Shown: positions 17,166 to 25,060 of the stretch, one piece after another
Numbering within the stretch: position 1 is the first letter of the stretch
Layout of the letters: each line of letters begins with the position of its first letter
DNA from: an uncultured Roseicyclus sp.
GTDB taxonomy: Bacteria > Pseudomonadota > Alphaproteobacteria > Rhodobacterales > Rhodobacteraceae
NCBI GenBank assembly: GCA_937139335.1
Contig: CAKZPN010000038.1
Location: 1 to 64,000, forward strand
Length of the DNA: 64,000 nucleotides
Direction of reading: 5' to 3'
The notes under the pieces: model-generated
What the model was told of the DNA's origin: nothing
What the model saw: the letters and a program-made list of their open reading frames with translations, nothing else
Database searches by the model: none
Translations under genes and position numbers: made by a program

Positions 17166-19085
17166 TCAGCCGACCAGCGCGTTGTCGTCGCGCTTGACGG
17201 TGACGATGGCAGAGCGGGGCAGGCTGCCCTCACCGTCGGGGAACGGCGCGCCGGGATGCTGGATGCCCACGAACATGGTGCGACGATCGGTCGACCAGGT
17301 CAGGCCGGTCACTTCGGACCCGTTCGGGCCGGTCAGGAACCGCTCGATCCGTCCGGTGACGGGGTCGCCTGCCAGCATCTGGTTGTTGCCCATGCCGGCA
17401 TATTCGCCTTCGTTGCTGTCGTCGCCATCGGTCTGGATCCAGATCAGGCCGGTGTTGTCGATCTGCATGCCGTCGGGCGAGTTGAACAGGTTGCCCTCGT
17501 TGATGTTGGCCGAGCCTGCGTTCATACCCTCGGCGACGGTCGGGTTGCCGGCCATCACGTAGAGATCCCAGTTGAAGCTCTCGGCGCCGTGGTCGCCGCC
17601 CATGGGACGCCAGCGCACGATCTGGCCGTAGTTGTTGGCCTCACGCGGGTTGGCCGCGTTCACCGACATCGGGTCGCCACCGGCATTGGTGCGCACCGCG
17701 CCCGAGTCGCTGGTGGTGCCGCGACGCGAGTTGTTGGTCAGGCAGCAATACGCCTCGGCCGCGTTCGGGTTGACGGCGATCCATTCCGGACGGTCCATCG
17801 TGGTGGCATTCACGCGGCTGGCGGCCGTGCGGGTGAAGATCGAGATCATGGCCGCGTCCATGCCGGTGGTGGCCGGGGTCAGCGGCAGCCAGCGGCCGGA
17901 CATGTCATCCTCGAACACGGCGACCGAAAGCTCACCGTCGACCAGCAGGCTGGAGGTGTCTTCGCCGGGGACGTAGACGTCGTTGCTGAGCCAGCGGTAC
18001 ATGAACTCGCCGCGCTCGTCGTCGCCCATGTAGACGGCGAGACGGCCATCGGCGGCGATGGCATAGGCGGCGTTCTCATGCTTGAAGCGGCCCAGGGCGG
18101 TGTGCTTGATCGGGGTCGCTTCCGGGTCCGCCGGGTCGATTTCCACGATGTAGCCCGCGCGGTGCGGCTCGTTGGGGTTGGCCGACACATCGAAGCGCGG
18201 GTCGAAGCCGTGGTAGTTGTAGCCCGAGCCGCTGGCCGAGATGCCGTAGCGCGCGTAGCCTTCTGCGACCGTCGGGTCCGAGGGCATGTCGCCGGTGGCG
18301 CCGAAGTAGCCGTTGAAGTTCTCTTCGCAGGTCAGGTAGGTGCCCCAGGGCGTCCGGCCGGAACCGCAGTTGTTGAAGGTGCCGAGCGATTCCATGCCGG
18401 TCGGATCAGCCTCGGTCTTGAGCAGGTCGTGACCGGCGGCCGGGCCCGAGAAGGTCATCGGCGAGTTGTGGTGGATGCGGCGGTTGAAGGGGCTGTCGAC
18501 CACGACCGACCAGCCGTCGTCGCCTTCGGCGATTTCGATCACCGACACGCCCTGCAGGTTCTGCAGGATGCGCACGTCATCCGCCGATTCGGGCGTGCCA
18601 TCCGCGGTGTGCGGCAGGTTGATGTCGTTGTTGGTGTATTCGCTGTTCACGACGAGGATTTCACGACCCTCGACGTCGAACAGTTCCATCCCGTCGGTGT
18701 TCTCGCCGAACACGCGGTCGGACATTTCCAGCGACACGCCGTTTGCGGGGTCGAAGGCGCCTTCGGCGTCGGAGAAGAGCGGATCACCCCAGCGCACCAG
18801 AACGTCCCAGCTGTAGCCTTCGGGCACGTGGATGGTGCCGTCGGTCTGGGCGGCGATCGGGGTGAAAGGGAAGCGCGAGGCGGGCTGTGCCAGCGCGGTC
18901 GTGCCCTTGAGCAGGCCGGCGCCCATCACGGCGGCGCCCGACCCGAAGGCCAGCACACCGCTCATGAAGCCGCGGCGCGAGATCGCGCGTTCGACAACGC
19001 GGTCGAAATCCTGCACTTCGGGGCGGGGAAAGTTCAGTTCGTCCCACTCGTCGGCGGACAAACGCTGTGTATCGATATCTTTCAT
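17166..19085 (-). CDS. phoX: PhoX-family alkaline phosphatase, Tat-exported
   Basis: A 639-residue protein of the PhoX/DUF839 family: calcium- and iron-dependent phosphomonoesterases or diesterases that release phosphate from organic esters in the periplasm. A twin-arginine signal SRRGFM is at residues 36-41, with a hydrophobic stretch to about 66 (TTALAQ). Family segments include NNCGSGRTPWGTYLTCEENF, GRFKHENAAYAI, DRPEWIAVNP, CCLTNNSRRG and FNSPDGMQIDNTGLIWIQTD. The ATG at 19085 has GGGAGAG upstream, and a candidate Pho box lies 56-73 bases before the start, consistent with phosphate-starvation control. Confidence 0.94.
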   Translation of the reverse strand: MKDIDTQRLSADEWDELNFPRPEVQDFDRVVERAISRRGFMSGVLAFGSGAAVMGAGLLKGTTALAQPASRFPFTPIAAQTDGTIHVPEGYSWDVLVRWGDPLFSDAEGAFDPANGVSLEMSDRVFGENTDGMELFDVEGREILVVNSEYTNNDINLPHTADGTPESADDVRILQNLQGVSVIEIAEGDDGWSVVVDSPFNRRIHHNSPMTFSGPAAGHDLLKTEADPTGMESLGTFNNCGSGRTPWGTYLTCEENFNGYFGATGDMPSDPTVAEGYARYGISASGSGYNYHGFDPRFDVSANPNEPHRAGYIVEIDPADPEATPIKHTALGRFKHENAAYAIAADGRLAVYMGDDERGEFMYRWLSNDVYVPGEDTSSLLVDGELSVAVFEDDMSGRWLPLTPATTGMDAAMISIFTRTAASRVNATTMDRPEWIAVNPNAAEAYCCLTNNSRRGTTSDSGAVRTNAGGDPMSVNAANPREANNYGQIVRWRPMGGDHGAESFNWDLYVMAGNPTVAEGMNAGSANINEGNLFNSPDGMQIDNTGLIWIQTDGDDSNEGEYAGMGNNQMLAGDPVTGRIERFLTGPNGSEVTGLTWSTDRRTMFVGIQHPGAPFPDGEGSLPRSAIVTVKRDDNALVG

Positions 19086-19140
19086 GGCAAGCTCTCCCTG
19101 GCTGCAAGTTTGGCTGTGCCGGCGACCCTATGGAGCCTGC

Positions 19141-19158
19141 GTTACGGTCAGATGACGG
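19141..19158 (-). promoter_or_regulatory. Candidate Pho box upstream of phoX
   Basis: Read on the minus strand the sequence is CCGTCAT-CTGA-CCGTAAC, two direct repeats with an 11-bp period, matching CTGTCAT-N4-CTGTCAT at 6 of 7 and 5 of 7 positions. Its position, 56 bases before the phoX start codon, fits PhoB replacing a -35 element. PhoX genes are classical Pho regulon members, which supports the call. Confidence 0.55.
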
Positions 19159-19332
19159 TGTGCGCGGCATCAGCAGGGATTTGGAACCGCCTCGAGGACA
19201 GGCGCGTTGGAGAACGCGATGGCCCTGACTAATTCGTGACGTGCTTGGGACTTGTCCACAGGAACCGAAGCGACCAATAAGTAAGGGCTTTTACTGAGCG
19301 ATTCTCTCGTCTGAACGAAGGAGGTGGGCCCG

Positions 19333-19959
19333 ATGCTGACTCGCCGTCATTTCATCATCACCAGCGCGACGCTGTTCTCCGGCGCCATCGCGGGGCCTGT
19401 GCTTGGACAGGATGCGGTGGAGTTTGACGATTCGGTCACCCGGCCCGACCCGGACCCGAATTCGAACAACCCGTGGGGCCTGCACCCGCGGTTCATGCCG
19501 ACGCGCGTCCAGCATCGTCCGGGCATGCGCGCGGGCGACATCCACGTCGATGCTGTGGCGCGGTACCTGTATCACATCGGCACCGACGGCTCGGCGATGC
19601 GCTACGGCGTGGCGATCGGTCGCGCGGGCCTCTACCAGCCCGGCACCTTCCGCATCGGGCGCAAGGCGGAATGGCCGTCCTGGACGCCGACGCAGAACAT
19701 GATCGCGCGCGAGCCCGAGGTCTATGCCCAGTTCGCCGATGGCGTGCCCGGCGGCCCGGAAAACCCGCTCGGCGCGCGTGCGTTCTACCTCTACAGCGGC
19801 AACCAGGACACCTACCTGCGTATCCACGGCACGCCGCAGCCCTGGTCGATCGGCACCTCGGCCTCGTCCGGCTGCGTTCGGCTGGTGAACGCGCATGTCA
19901 TCGAGCTGTACGAGAACGTGAATATCGGCTCGACCGCGCATCTCTACCCGGCGCGGTAA
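19333..19959 (+). CDS. L,D-transpeptidase (YkuD domain), exported
   Basis: A 208-residue protein with an N-terminal export signal that contains a twin arginine (MLTRRHFIIT, hydrophobic to about 24). The YkuD catalytic motif HGTPQPWSIGTSASSGCVRL gives His165, Cys181 and Arg183. Such enzymes make 3-3 cross-links in peptidoglycan or attach proteins to it, acting in the periplasm. The start at 19333 follows GGAGGTGGGCCCG, a strong ribosome-binding site. It stands alone, divergent from phoX and followed by a strong terminator. Confidence 0.92.
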   Translation: MLTRRHFIITSATLFSGAIAGPVLGQDAVEFDDSVTRPDPDPNSNNPWGLHPRFMPTRVQHRPGMRAGDIHVDAVARYLYHIGTDGSAMRYGVAIGRAGLYQPGTFRIGRKAEWPSWTPTQNMIAREPEVYAQFADGVPGGPENPLGARAFYLYSGNQDTYLRIHGTPQPWSIGTSASSGCVRLVNAHVIELYENVNIGSTAHLYPAR

Positions 19960-19980
19960 ATCCTTCCCTTCCGAACATGA

Positions 19981-20012
19981 AAAAGCCCCGGCCGATGCGC
20001 CGGGGCTTTTCG
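19981..20012. terminator. Bidirectional terminator
   Basis: A perfect 12-bp stem, AAAAGCCCCGGC / GCCGGGGCTTTT, with a 6-base loop, flanked by A and T runs so that it works on both strands. It separates the L,D-transpeptidase and the convergent peroxiredoxin gene. Confidence 0.9.
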
Positions 20013-20032
20013 TTTGTGCGGGTGTCGCGCGA

Positions 20033-20686
20033 TCAGGCGGGCATCTTGGTCGTGCGCAGGTAGGGCAGCTTGGCGTCGATCTCGCCGAACTTGGCCTTGG
20101 CGGCGGCGTCATCGAGGCTGAGCGCGACGATCACGTCCTGGCCATGGACCCAGTTGGCGGGCGTGGCGATCGGCGTGCCGAAGGTCGCCTGCAGCGCGTC
20201 GAGGGCGCGCAGAACCTCGGCGAAGTTGCGGCCCACCGACATCGGGTAGGTCATCATCAGCTGCACCTTCTTGTCGGGCGAGACGATGAACACGACCCGG
20301 ACCGAGGCGCTGTCGGCCGCGGTGCGCCCGTCGGGCAGGTAGGCCTCGGCCGGCAGCATGTCGAGCGCCTTGGACACCTCGAGGCTGTCATCGGCGATGA
20401 TCGGGAAGCCGGCCTTGGCACCCGAGAAGGTCTCGATGTCGGCCTTCCACTTCACGTGCTCTTCCGCCTTGTCGACGGAGAGGCCGATGACCTTGGTGTT
20501 GCGCTTATCCCATTCGTCGGCGAGCTGGGCGACGGCACCGAATTCGGTGGTGCAGACCGGGGTGAAATCCTTGGGGTGCGAGAACAGGATCATCCAGCCG
20601 TCGCCGATGAAGTCGTGCATCGCGAAGTCGCCCTGGTCGGTGGTGACCGTCAGGTTCGGGAAGATGTCGTTGATGCGCAGGGCCAT
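20033..20686 (-). CDS. 1-Cys peroxiredoxin (Prx6-like)
   Basis: A 217-residue AhpC/TSA-type peroxiredoxin. The peroxidatic motif FSHPKDFTPVCTTE places Cys45 in the active site. The length, the C-terminal extension (TPANWVHGQDVIVALSL...KLPYLRTTKMP) and the lack of a clear resolving cysteine indicate the 1-Cys Prx6 group. It reduces hydrogen peroxide and alkyl hydroperoxides in the cytoplasm; the reductant is unknown. No OxyR-like site was identified upstream. Confidence 0.93.
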   Translation of the reverse strand: MALRINDIFPNLTVTTDQGDFAMHDFIGDGWMILFSHPKDFTPVCTTEFGAVAQLADEWDKRNTKVIGLSVDKAEEHVKWKADIETFSGAKAGFPIIADDSLEVSKALDMLPAEAYLPDGRTAADSASVRVVFIVSPDKKVQLMMTYPMSVGRNFAEVLRALDALQATFGTPIATPANWVHGQDVIVALSLDDAAAKAKFGEIDAKLPYLRTTKMPA

Positions 20687-20934
20687 GGTTTCCGCTCCGT
20701 TTTGGTTGCAGTGTTCCGCGAGAGGTAAGCATTCCGCGTGACAGGTTCACGGGTGCAGGCCGCCAGCGCCTTAGAAAAGGCAGGGCATACTGCCGCAGCG
20801 CCGCCGCACGACCGCGCGTTCGGGTATGGTCGGCGCCCGCAGAATGGTCGTTTGCCGGCATCGCGCTGTCGCCCTCCCGTCTTGAAGGTGGCCTTCCGCG
20901 GTGACAGGTTATGCCTCGAACAATGGAGACGATC

Positions 20935-22368
20935 ATGCCGAACAGCACCGATTTCTATATCAACGGGCAATGGGTCGCCCCGCAGACCAAGCGCGATTTC
21001 CCCGTCATCGACCCGTCGACCGAGGAGGTCTGCGCCACCATCTCGCTGGGCGGTCAGGCCGACACCGACGCCGCCGTCGCCGCGGCGCGCGCCGCCTTCG
21101 AGGGCTGGTCCACGACGCCGGTGGCGGAGCGCATCGCGGCGCTGGAGCGGTTGCTGGTGGCCTATGATGCGCGCGCCGAGGACATGGCGCAGGCGATCAG
21201 CGCCGAGATGGGCGCGCCCATCGACTGGTCGCGGCAGCAGCAGGTGACATCCGGCAACTGGCATTTCGAGGGCTTCATCGCCGCCGCGAAGGCGATCGAG
21301 TGGGACCGCCCCACCGGCGACCACGCACCGGGCGAGCGGATCGTGCATGAACCCATCGGGGTGGCCGCGCTGATCACGCCGTGGAACTGGCCGATGAACC
21401 AGATCGCGCTGAAGGTCGGGGCGGCACTGGTCGCGGGCTGCACCATGGTGCTGAAGCCCTCGGAAATCGCGCCGCTGTCCGGGCTGCTCTTCGCCGAGAT
21501 CGTGGATGCGGCGGATATTCCGCCGGGCGTCTTCAACCTCGTGAACGGCGACGGCGAGGGCGTGGGCAGCCAGCTGTCGGCACACCCGGACGTGGATATC
21601 GTCAGCTTCACCGGATCGACGCGGGCGGGGCGGCTGATTTCCAAGGCGGCCGCCGACACGATCAAGCGCGTGAGCCTTGAGCTGGGCGGCAAGGGCGCTA
21701 ACCTGATCTTCTCGGACGCCGACGACAAGGCAGCAAAGCGCGGCGCGATGCGCTGCTTCAACAACTCGGGCCAGTCGTGCAACGCGCCCACCCGGATGCT
21801 GGTGCAACGCGACCGCTACGAGGAAGCCGTGGAAATGGCGGCCAAGATGGCCGAGGAGACCCCGGTGATCCCCGGCAGCCAGGAAGGCCGCGGCATCGGC
21901 GCGGTGGTGTCCGAGGCGCAGTTCGACAAGATCCAGGCGCTGATCCAGACCGGCATCGACGAGGGCGCGCGGCTGGTCGCGGGCGGCACCGGGCGGCCGG
22001 GGCACCTGAACCGCGGCTTCTTCGTGCGGCCGACGGTCTTCGCTGACGTGACACCGGACATGACGATCTACCGCGAGGAAATCTTCGGCCCGGTGCTGGC
22101 GATCACCCCCTTCGACAGCGAGGAGGAGGCGGTACAGATGGCCAATGACACCGTCTACGGCCTGACCAACTACATCCAGACGGCCGACAAGGACCGGCTG
22201 CGCCGCGTCGCGCGGCAGCTGCGTTCGGGCATGGTAGAGTGCAACGGCAAGGGCTTCGGCAAGGGCTCGCCCTTCGGCGGGTTCAAGCAGTCGGGCAACG
22301 GGCGCGAAGGCGGAAGCTGGGGCATCCACGAGTTCCTCGAGGTGAAGGCGGTCAGCGACTGGGGCTGA
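20935..22368 (+). CDS. Aldehyde dehydrogenase family protein
   Basis: A 477-residue NAD(P)-dependent aldehyde dehydrogenase. Key motifs are ITPWNWPMNQIALK (cofactor site), FTGSTRAG, LELGGKGANL with general base Glu249, and FNNSGQSCNAPTRM with catalytic Cys282. The C-terminal PFGGFKQSGNGREGG and LEVKAV fit the superfamily. Substrate specificity cannot be assigned from sequence. Start 20935 (MPNSTDF) was chosen because GGAGA lies eight bases upstream; an ATG eight codons earlier lacks this. Confidence 0.93.
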   Translation: MPNSTDFYINGQWVAPQTKRDFPVIDPSTEEVCATISLGGQADTDAAVAAARAAFEGWSTTPVAERIAALERLLVAYDARAEDMAQAISAEMGAPIDWSRQQQVTSGNWHFEGFIAAAKAIEWDRPTGDHAPGERIVHEPIGVAALITPWNWPMNQIALKVGAALVAGCTMVLKPSEIAPLSGLLFAEIVDAADIPPGVFNLVNGDGEGVGSQLSAHPDVDIVSFTGSTRAGRLISKAAADTIKRVSLELGGKGANLIFSDADDKAAKRGAMRCFNNSGQSCNAPTRMLVQRDRYEEAVEMAAKMAEETPVIPGSQEGRGIGAVVSEAQFDKIQALIQTGIDEGARLVAGGTGRPGHLNRGFFVRPTVFADVTPDMTIYREEIFGPVLAITPFDSEEEAVQMANDTVYGLTNYIQTADKDRLRRVARQLRSGMVECNGKGFGKGSPFGGFKQSGNGREGGSWGIHEFLEVKAVSDWG

Positions 22369-22449
22369 GCGCCGCCGCTGACGCGATTGTCATGGTCCTG
22401 CCGCCCGCCCCGCCTATGTCGCCACTTGGGCAAGCGAGGGAACAGCGGC

Positions 22450-23241
22450 ATGGAGCGGATTGTCTTGATCCTCGGCAGCGGACCGGCTGCCGTGGCGGTG
22501 CAGGATTGGGACCGGTCGGTCTTCAGCCACGTGGTGGCGATCAACAACGCCTGGCGGTTGCGCCCCGATTGGAATGTGTCGATCCACCCCGAAGATTTCC
22601 CGGTGGGCCACCGCCCGACGCTGCTGGGGCCGGGGCAGAGCCGGGTTGACGCCCAGGATTACGTGCCGGTCCAGAACCGGTACGGCGGGTTCGTATATGC
22701 GGGCGGCACGATGGCCTTCACGGCGGGCTACTGGGCGCTGGGCGCGCTGAAGCCGCGGGTGATGGCGTTCTTCGGCTGCGACATGGTCTACCCGACCAGC
22801 GGCGCCACGCATTTCTACGGCACCGGCAGTGCGGACCCACTGCGCGCCGACATCACCCTGCAAAGCCTCGAGGCCAAGGCAGCGCGGCTGCAACTGCTGG
22901 CGGCGGCACAGGGTTGCGCCTGCGTGAACCTGTCGGGGGACGAGAGCCGACTGGTCTTTCCCCGCGCCGCGCTCACCGGCGTGGTCAAGGCCGCGCCGGT
23001 GACGCCGGACCCGTTTCGCGTCGCCGTCGCCAAGGCGCGGGAGGCGGCGCTGGGCTACACGGTGCCCTCGGGCCGCTACTGGGAGGAGCTGGACCGGTTC
23101 GACGCGGGCGCGTTGCGCGACCTCGACGCCTTGTGGCTGCGGGCGCACAGCGCCTCGGTCAGAACGGGGCTGACGCCCGGAACAGCAGACCCTTTCCACC
23201 TTCGGGGTGCCGCAGCTTCAGGCTTTCGGCGTGGAGCATGA
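22450..23241 (+). CDS. Conserved hypothetical Rossmann-like protein
   Basis: A 263-residue cytoplasmic protein that I do not recognise with certainty. It starts MERIVLILGSGPAAVAVQDW, a G-x-G-type nucleotide-binding beginning, and has VVAINNAWRLRPDW, MAFFGCDMVYP and THFYGTGSADPLRADI. This pattern recalls MptE/DUF115-like or sialyltransferase-like proteins that handle nucleotide sugars, but the match is tentative. It follows the aldehyde dehydrogenase by 81 bases. Its last 83 bases overlap the 3' end of the convergent pseudouridine synthase gene, so its C-terminal sequence is constrained by that gene. Confidence 0.65.
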   Translation: MERIVLILGSGPAAVAVQDWDRSVFSHVVAINNAWRLRPDWNVSIHPEDFPVGHRPTLLGPGQSRVDAQDYVPVQNRYGGFVYAGGTMAFTAGYWALGALKPRVMAFFGCDMVYPTSGATHFYGTGSADPLRADITLQSLEAKAARLQLLAAAQGCACVNLSGDESRLVFPRAALTGVVKAAPVTPDPFRVAVAKAREAALGYTVPSGRYWEELDRFDAGALRDLDALWLRAHSASVRTGLTPGTADPFHLRGAAASGFRRGA

Positions 23242-23827
23242 GGCGGGGGAAGTCGCGGGCCGGACCCGTGGCGTAGAACGGATCGCCGAGGATCGGGTGG
23301 CCGATGGCGAGCATGTGGACGCGGAGCTGATGGGTGCGCCCGGTCTTGGGGTAGAGGCGCACGCGGGTGGTGCCGTCCTCGATCTTGACGCGGCGCCAGC
23401 CGGTCTGGGCGGGGCGTCCGTTCTCATGGTCGACATGCTGGCGCGGGCGGTAGTCCCAGTCGACGCGGAGCGGCAGGTCGATCTCGCCCTCGCGTTCGGT
23501 CAACTCGCCCCAGACGCGGGCGACATAGACCTTCTTCATCATCCGCTTCTCGAACTGCAGCCCGAGGTGGCGCTGGGCGTGGGGCGTCAGCGCGAAGACC
23601 ATGATGCCAGAGGTGTCCATATCGAGCCGGTGGACCAGCAACGCCTCGGGGAAGGCGGCCTGAATGCGTGATGTCAGGCAATCGGTGAGGTGATCGCCCT
23701 TGCCCGGCACCGAGAGCAGCCCGGCGGGCTTGTTCACGACGAGGATCGCCTCGTCCGCGTGGACGATGTCCAGCGGCGTGTCGGGGGGCGCGTAGGTGAA
23801 CGCCGGGGTCGGGGCGGTGTCGGTCAA
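23159..23827 (-). CDS. RluA-family pseudouridine synthase
   Basis: A 222-residue protein with VNKPAGLLSVPG, the catalytic motif HRLDMDTSG (Asp69), and the C-terminal PKTGRTHQLRVHMLAIGHPI, all typical of RluA-type synthases. The size and lack of an S4 domain resemble the dual-specificity RluA that modifies 23S rRNA U746 and tRNA position 32; the exact site is inferred. The start is a TTG at 23827 that overlaps the stop of the DUF1244 gene (TTGA). No ATG or GTG lies nearby in frame, so translation is probably coupled. Confidence 0.92.
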   Translation of the reverse strand: MTDTAPTPAFTYAPPDTPLDIVHADEAILVVNKPAGLLSVPGKGDHLTDCLTSRIQAAFPEALLVHRLDMDTSGIMVFALTPHAQRHLGLQFEKRMMKKVYVARVWGELTEREGEIDLPLRVDWDYRPRQHVDHENGRPAQTGWRRVKIEDGTTRVRLYPKTGRTHQLRVHMLAIGHPILGDPFYATGPARDFPRLMLHAESLKLRHPEGGKGLLFRASAPF

Positions 23828-24120
23828 TGGCCCGGGTTCGACTTGGCGAAATCGGCCTTTTGGGCGGCGTCCGCCTCGGTCTGGTGCAAGGCTTTCCAGT
23901 CGTCATAAGGCATGCCGTAGACGATCTCGCGCGCGTCCTCCTTGCCCATTTCGATGCCACGCTCGGCGGCTTCTTCCTGATACCAGCGGCTCAGGCAGTT
24001 CCGGCAGAACCCGGTGAGGTTCATCATGTCGATGTTCTGCACGTCGGTGCGTTCGTTCAGATGCGCGAGCAGGCGGCGGAAGGCGGCGGCTTCGAGTTCG
24101 GTTCGGGTCTGGTCGTCCAT
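23824..24120 (-). CDS. DUF1244 domain-containing protein
   Basis: A 98-residue protein of the DUF1244 family with the signature FRRLLAHLNERTDVQNIDMM, LTGFCRNCLSRWY (two cysteines in CRNC) and IVYGMPYDDWKALHQ. It is cytoplasmic and its function is unknown. The ATG at 24120 follows TTCGGAGGATTTTCC, a good ribosome-binding site. The stop overlaps the TTG of the RluA-type gene, and the formylglutamate hydrolase gene ends just upstream, so the three are likely one transcript. Confidence 0.92.
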   Translation of the reverse strand: MDDQTRTELEAAAFRRLLAHLNERTDVQNIDMMNLTGFCRNCLSRWYQEEAAERGIEMGKEDAREIVYGMPYDDWKALHQTEADAAQKADFAKSNPGH

Positions 24121-24142
24121 GGAAAATCCTCCGAAGGGTTGT

Positions 24143-24880
24143 TCAGACCTCGGCATTCGCGAGCGCCGCGTCAAGCATCGGGGCGAGGCGCAGGCCCCAG
24201 GCGCGCTGCTGCGCGGGCGTTTCGATGAGGTCGTTTCGCACCTCGACCAGCACATGCGGCAGGCCGGTCTGCACGCCGTGACGGTCGAGCGCATCACCGG
24301 GCAGGTGGCCGGAATAGGGCTGGTTGTCACCGATGCAGAGGTCGGATTCCGCGTTCAGACGCGCGAGTAACGGGTAGGCGAGCCGCGTGTCGCCGGCATA
24401 GAGCACGCCGACATGCCAGGGGCGCGGCGGGCGGCCGACAAACTGCGGCGTGAAGGAATGGACGGCGACGATCACGGGTGCCGTACGGCTGGCGATCAGC
24501 TGTTCGATGCCGCGATGGTAGGGGCGGTGGTAGAGGTCGAGGCGACGCTCCAGTTTCGCCGCATCGACGTGCCGGTTCGCGGGGATGATCGAGCCGTCGT
24601 AGATCTTCATGCAGAGCGTCGGGTCATCCTCGCCCCGGTTCGGGTCAATCACGAGGCGCGAGAAATCCGACAGGATCACCGGCGCGTCCAGCGCCGAGGC
24701 CAGCGTGCGGGCCACACCGGCGGCGCCCACGTCATAGGCGATGTGCCGCGCCATGTCGGCGGGTGGCAGGCCCAGATTGCCGCCTGCAACTTCGGTCGGT
24801 ACCCGGTTCGAGGCATGGTCGCAGGTCACGATCCAGCGACCGCGGCGGTCTTCGCCCTCAAGATGATAGGCTGGCGTCAT
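24143..24880 (-). CDS. N-formylglutamate amidohydrolase family protein
   Basis: A 245-residue protein of the N-formylglutamate amidohydrolase (HutG-like) family. Diagnostic pieces are IVTCDHASNRVPTEV, HIAYDVGAAGVARTLA, SRLVIDPNRGEDDPTL, YHRPYHRGI, IVAVHSFTPQF and GLPHVLVEVRNDLI. True members hydrolyse N-formylglutamate to glutamate and formate in histidine degradation. No other hut gene is nearby, so the substrate could be a different N-acyl amino acid. It precedes the DUF1244 gene and is divergent from pyk. Confidence 0.88.
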   Translation of the reverse strand: MTPAYHLEGEDRRGRWIVTCDHASNRVPTEVAGGNLGLPPADMARHIAYDVGAAGVARTLASALDAPVILSDFSRLVIDPNRGEDDPTLCMKIYDGSIIPANRHVDAAKLERRLDLYHRPYHRGIEQLIASRTAPVIVAVHSFTPQFVGRPPRPWHVGVLYAGDTRLAYPLLARLNAESDLCIGDNQPYSGHLPGDALDRHGVQTGLPHVLVEVRNDLIETPAQQRAWGLRLAPMLDAALANAEV

Positions 24881-25060
24881 TCGCGTGTTACGTTCCTGGT
24901 GTGCGACGCGGGCGGAGATAGGCGGTTTGGTCGGTCTTGGCCAGTGGCCGCCCGGCAACCCTGTTGTCGGAGGCCCGCATTTCCGCCATAGAGCCGTAAG
25001 GACAGGGGTGTTTGCGCTAACAGGGTCCACCCGAAAGCGGCAGGAACGAGGAAACGACCG

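Noticed and set aside
17256..19232. A 658-codon plus-strand frame opposite phoX
   Set aside because: Shadow of phoX. The translation is dominated by His, Gly, Val and Arg patterns from reversed codons, and phoX has clear domains and a Tat signal.
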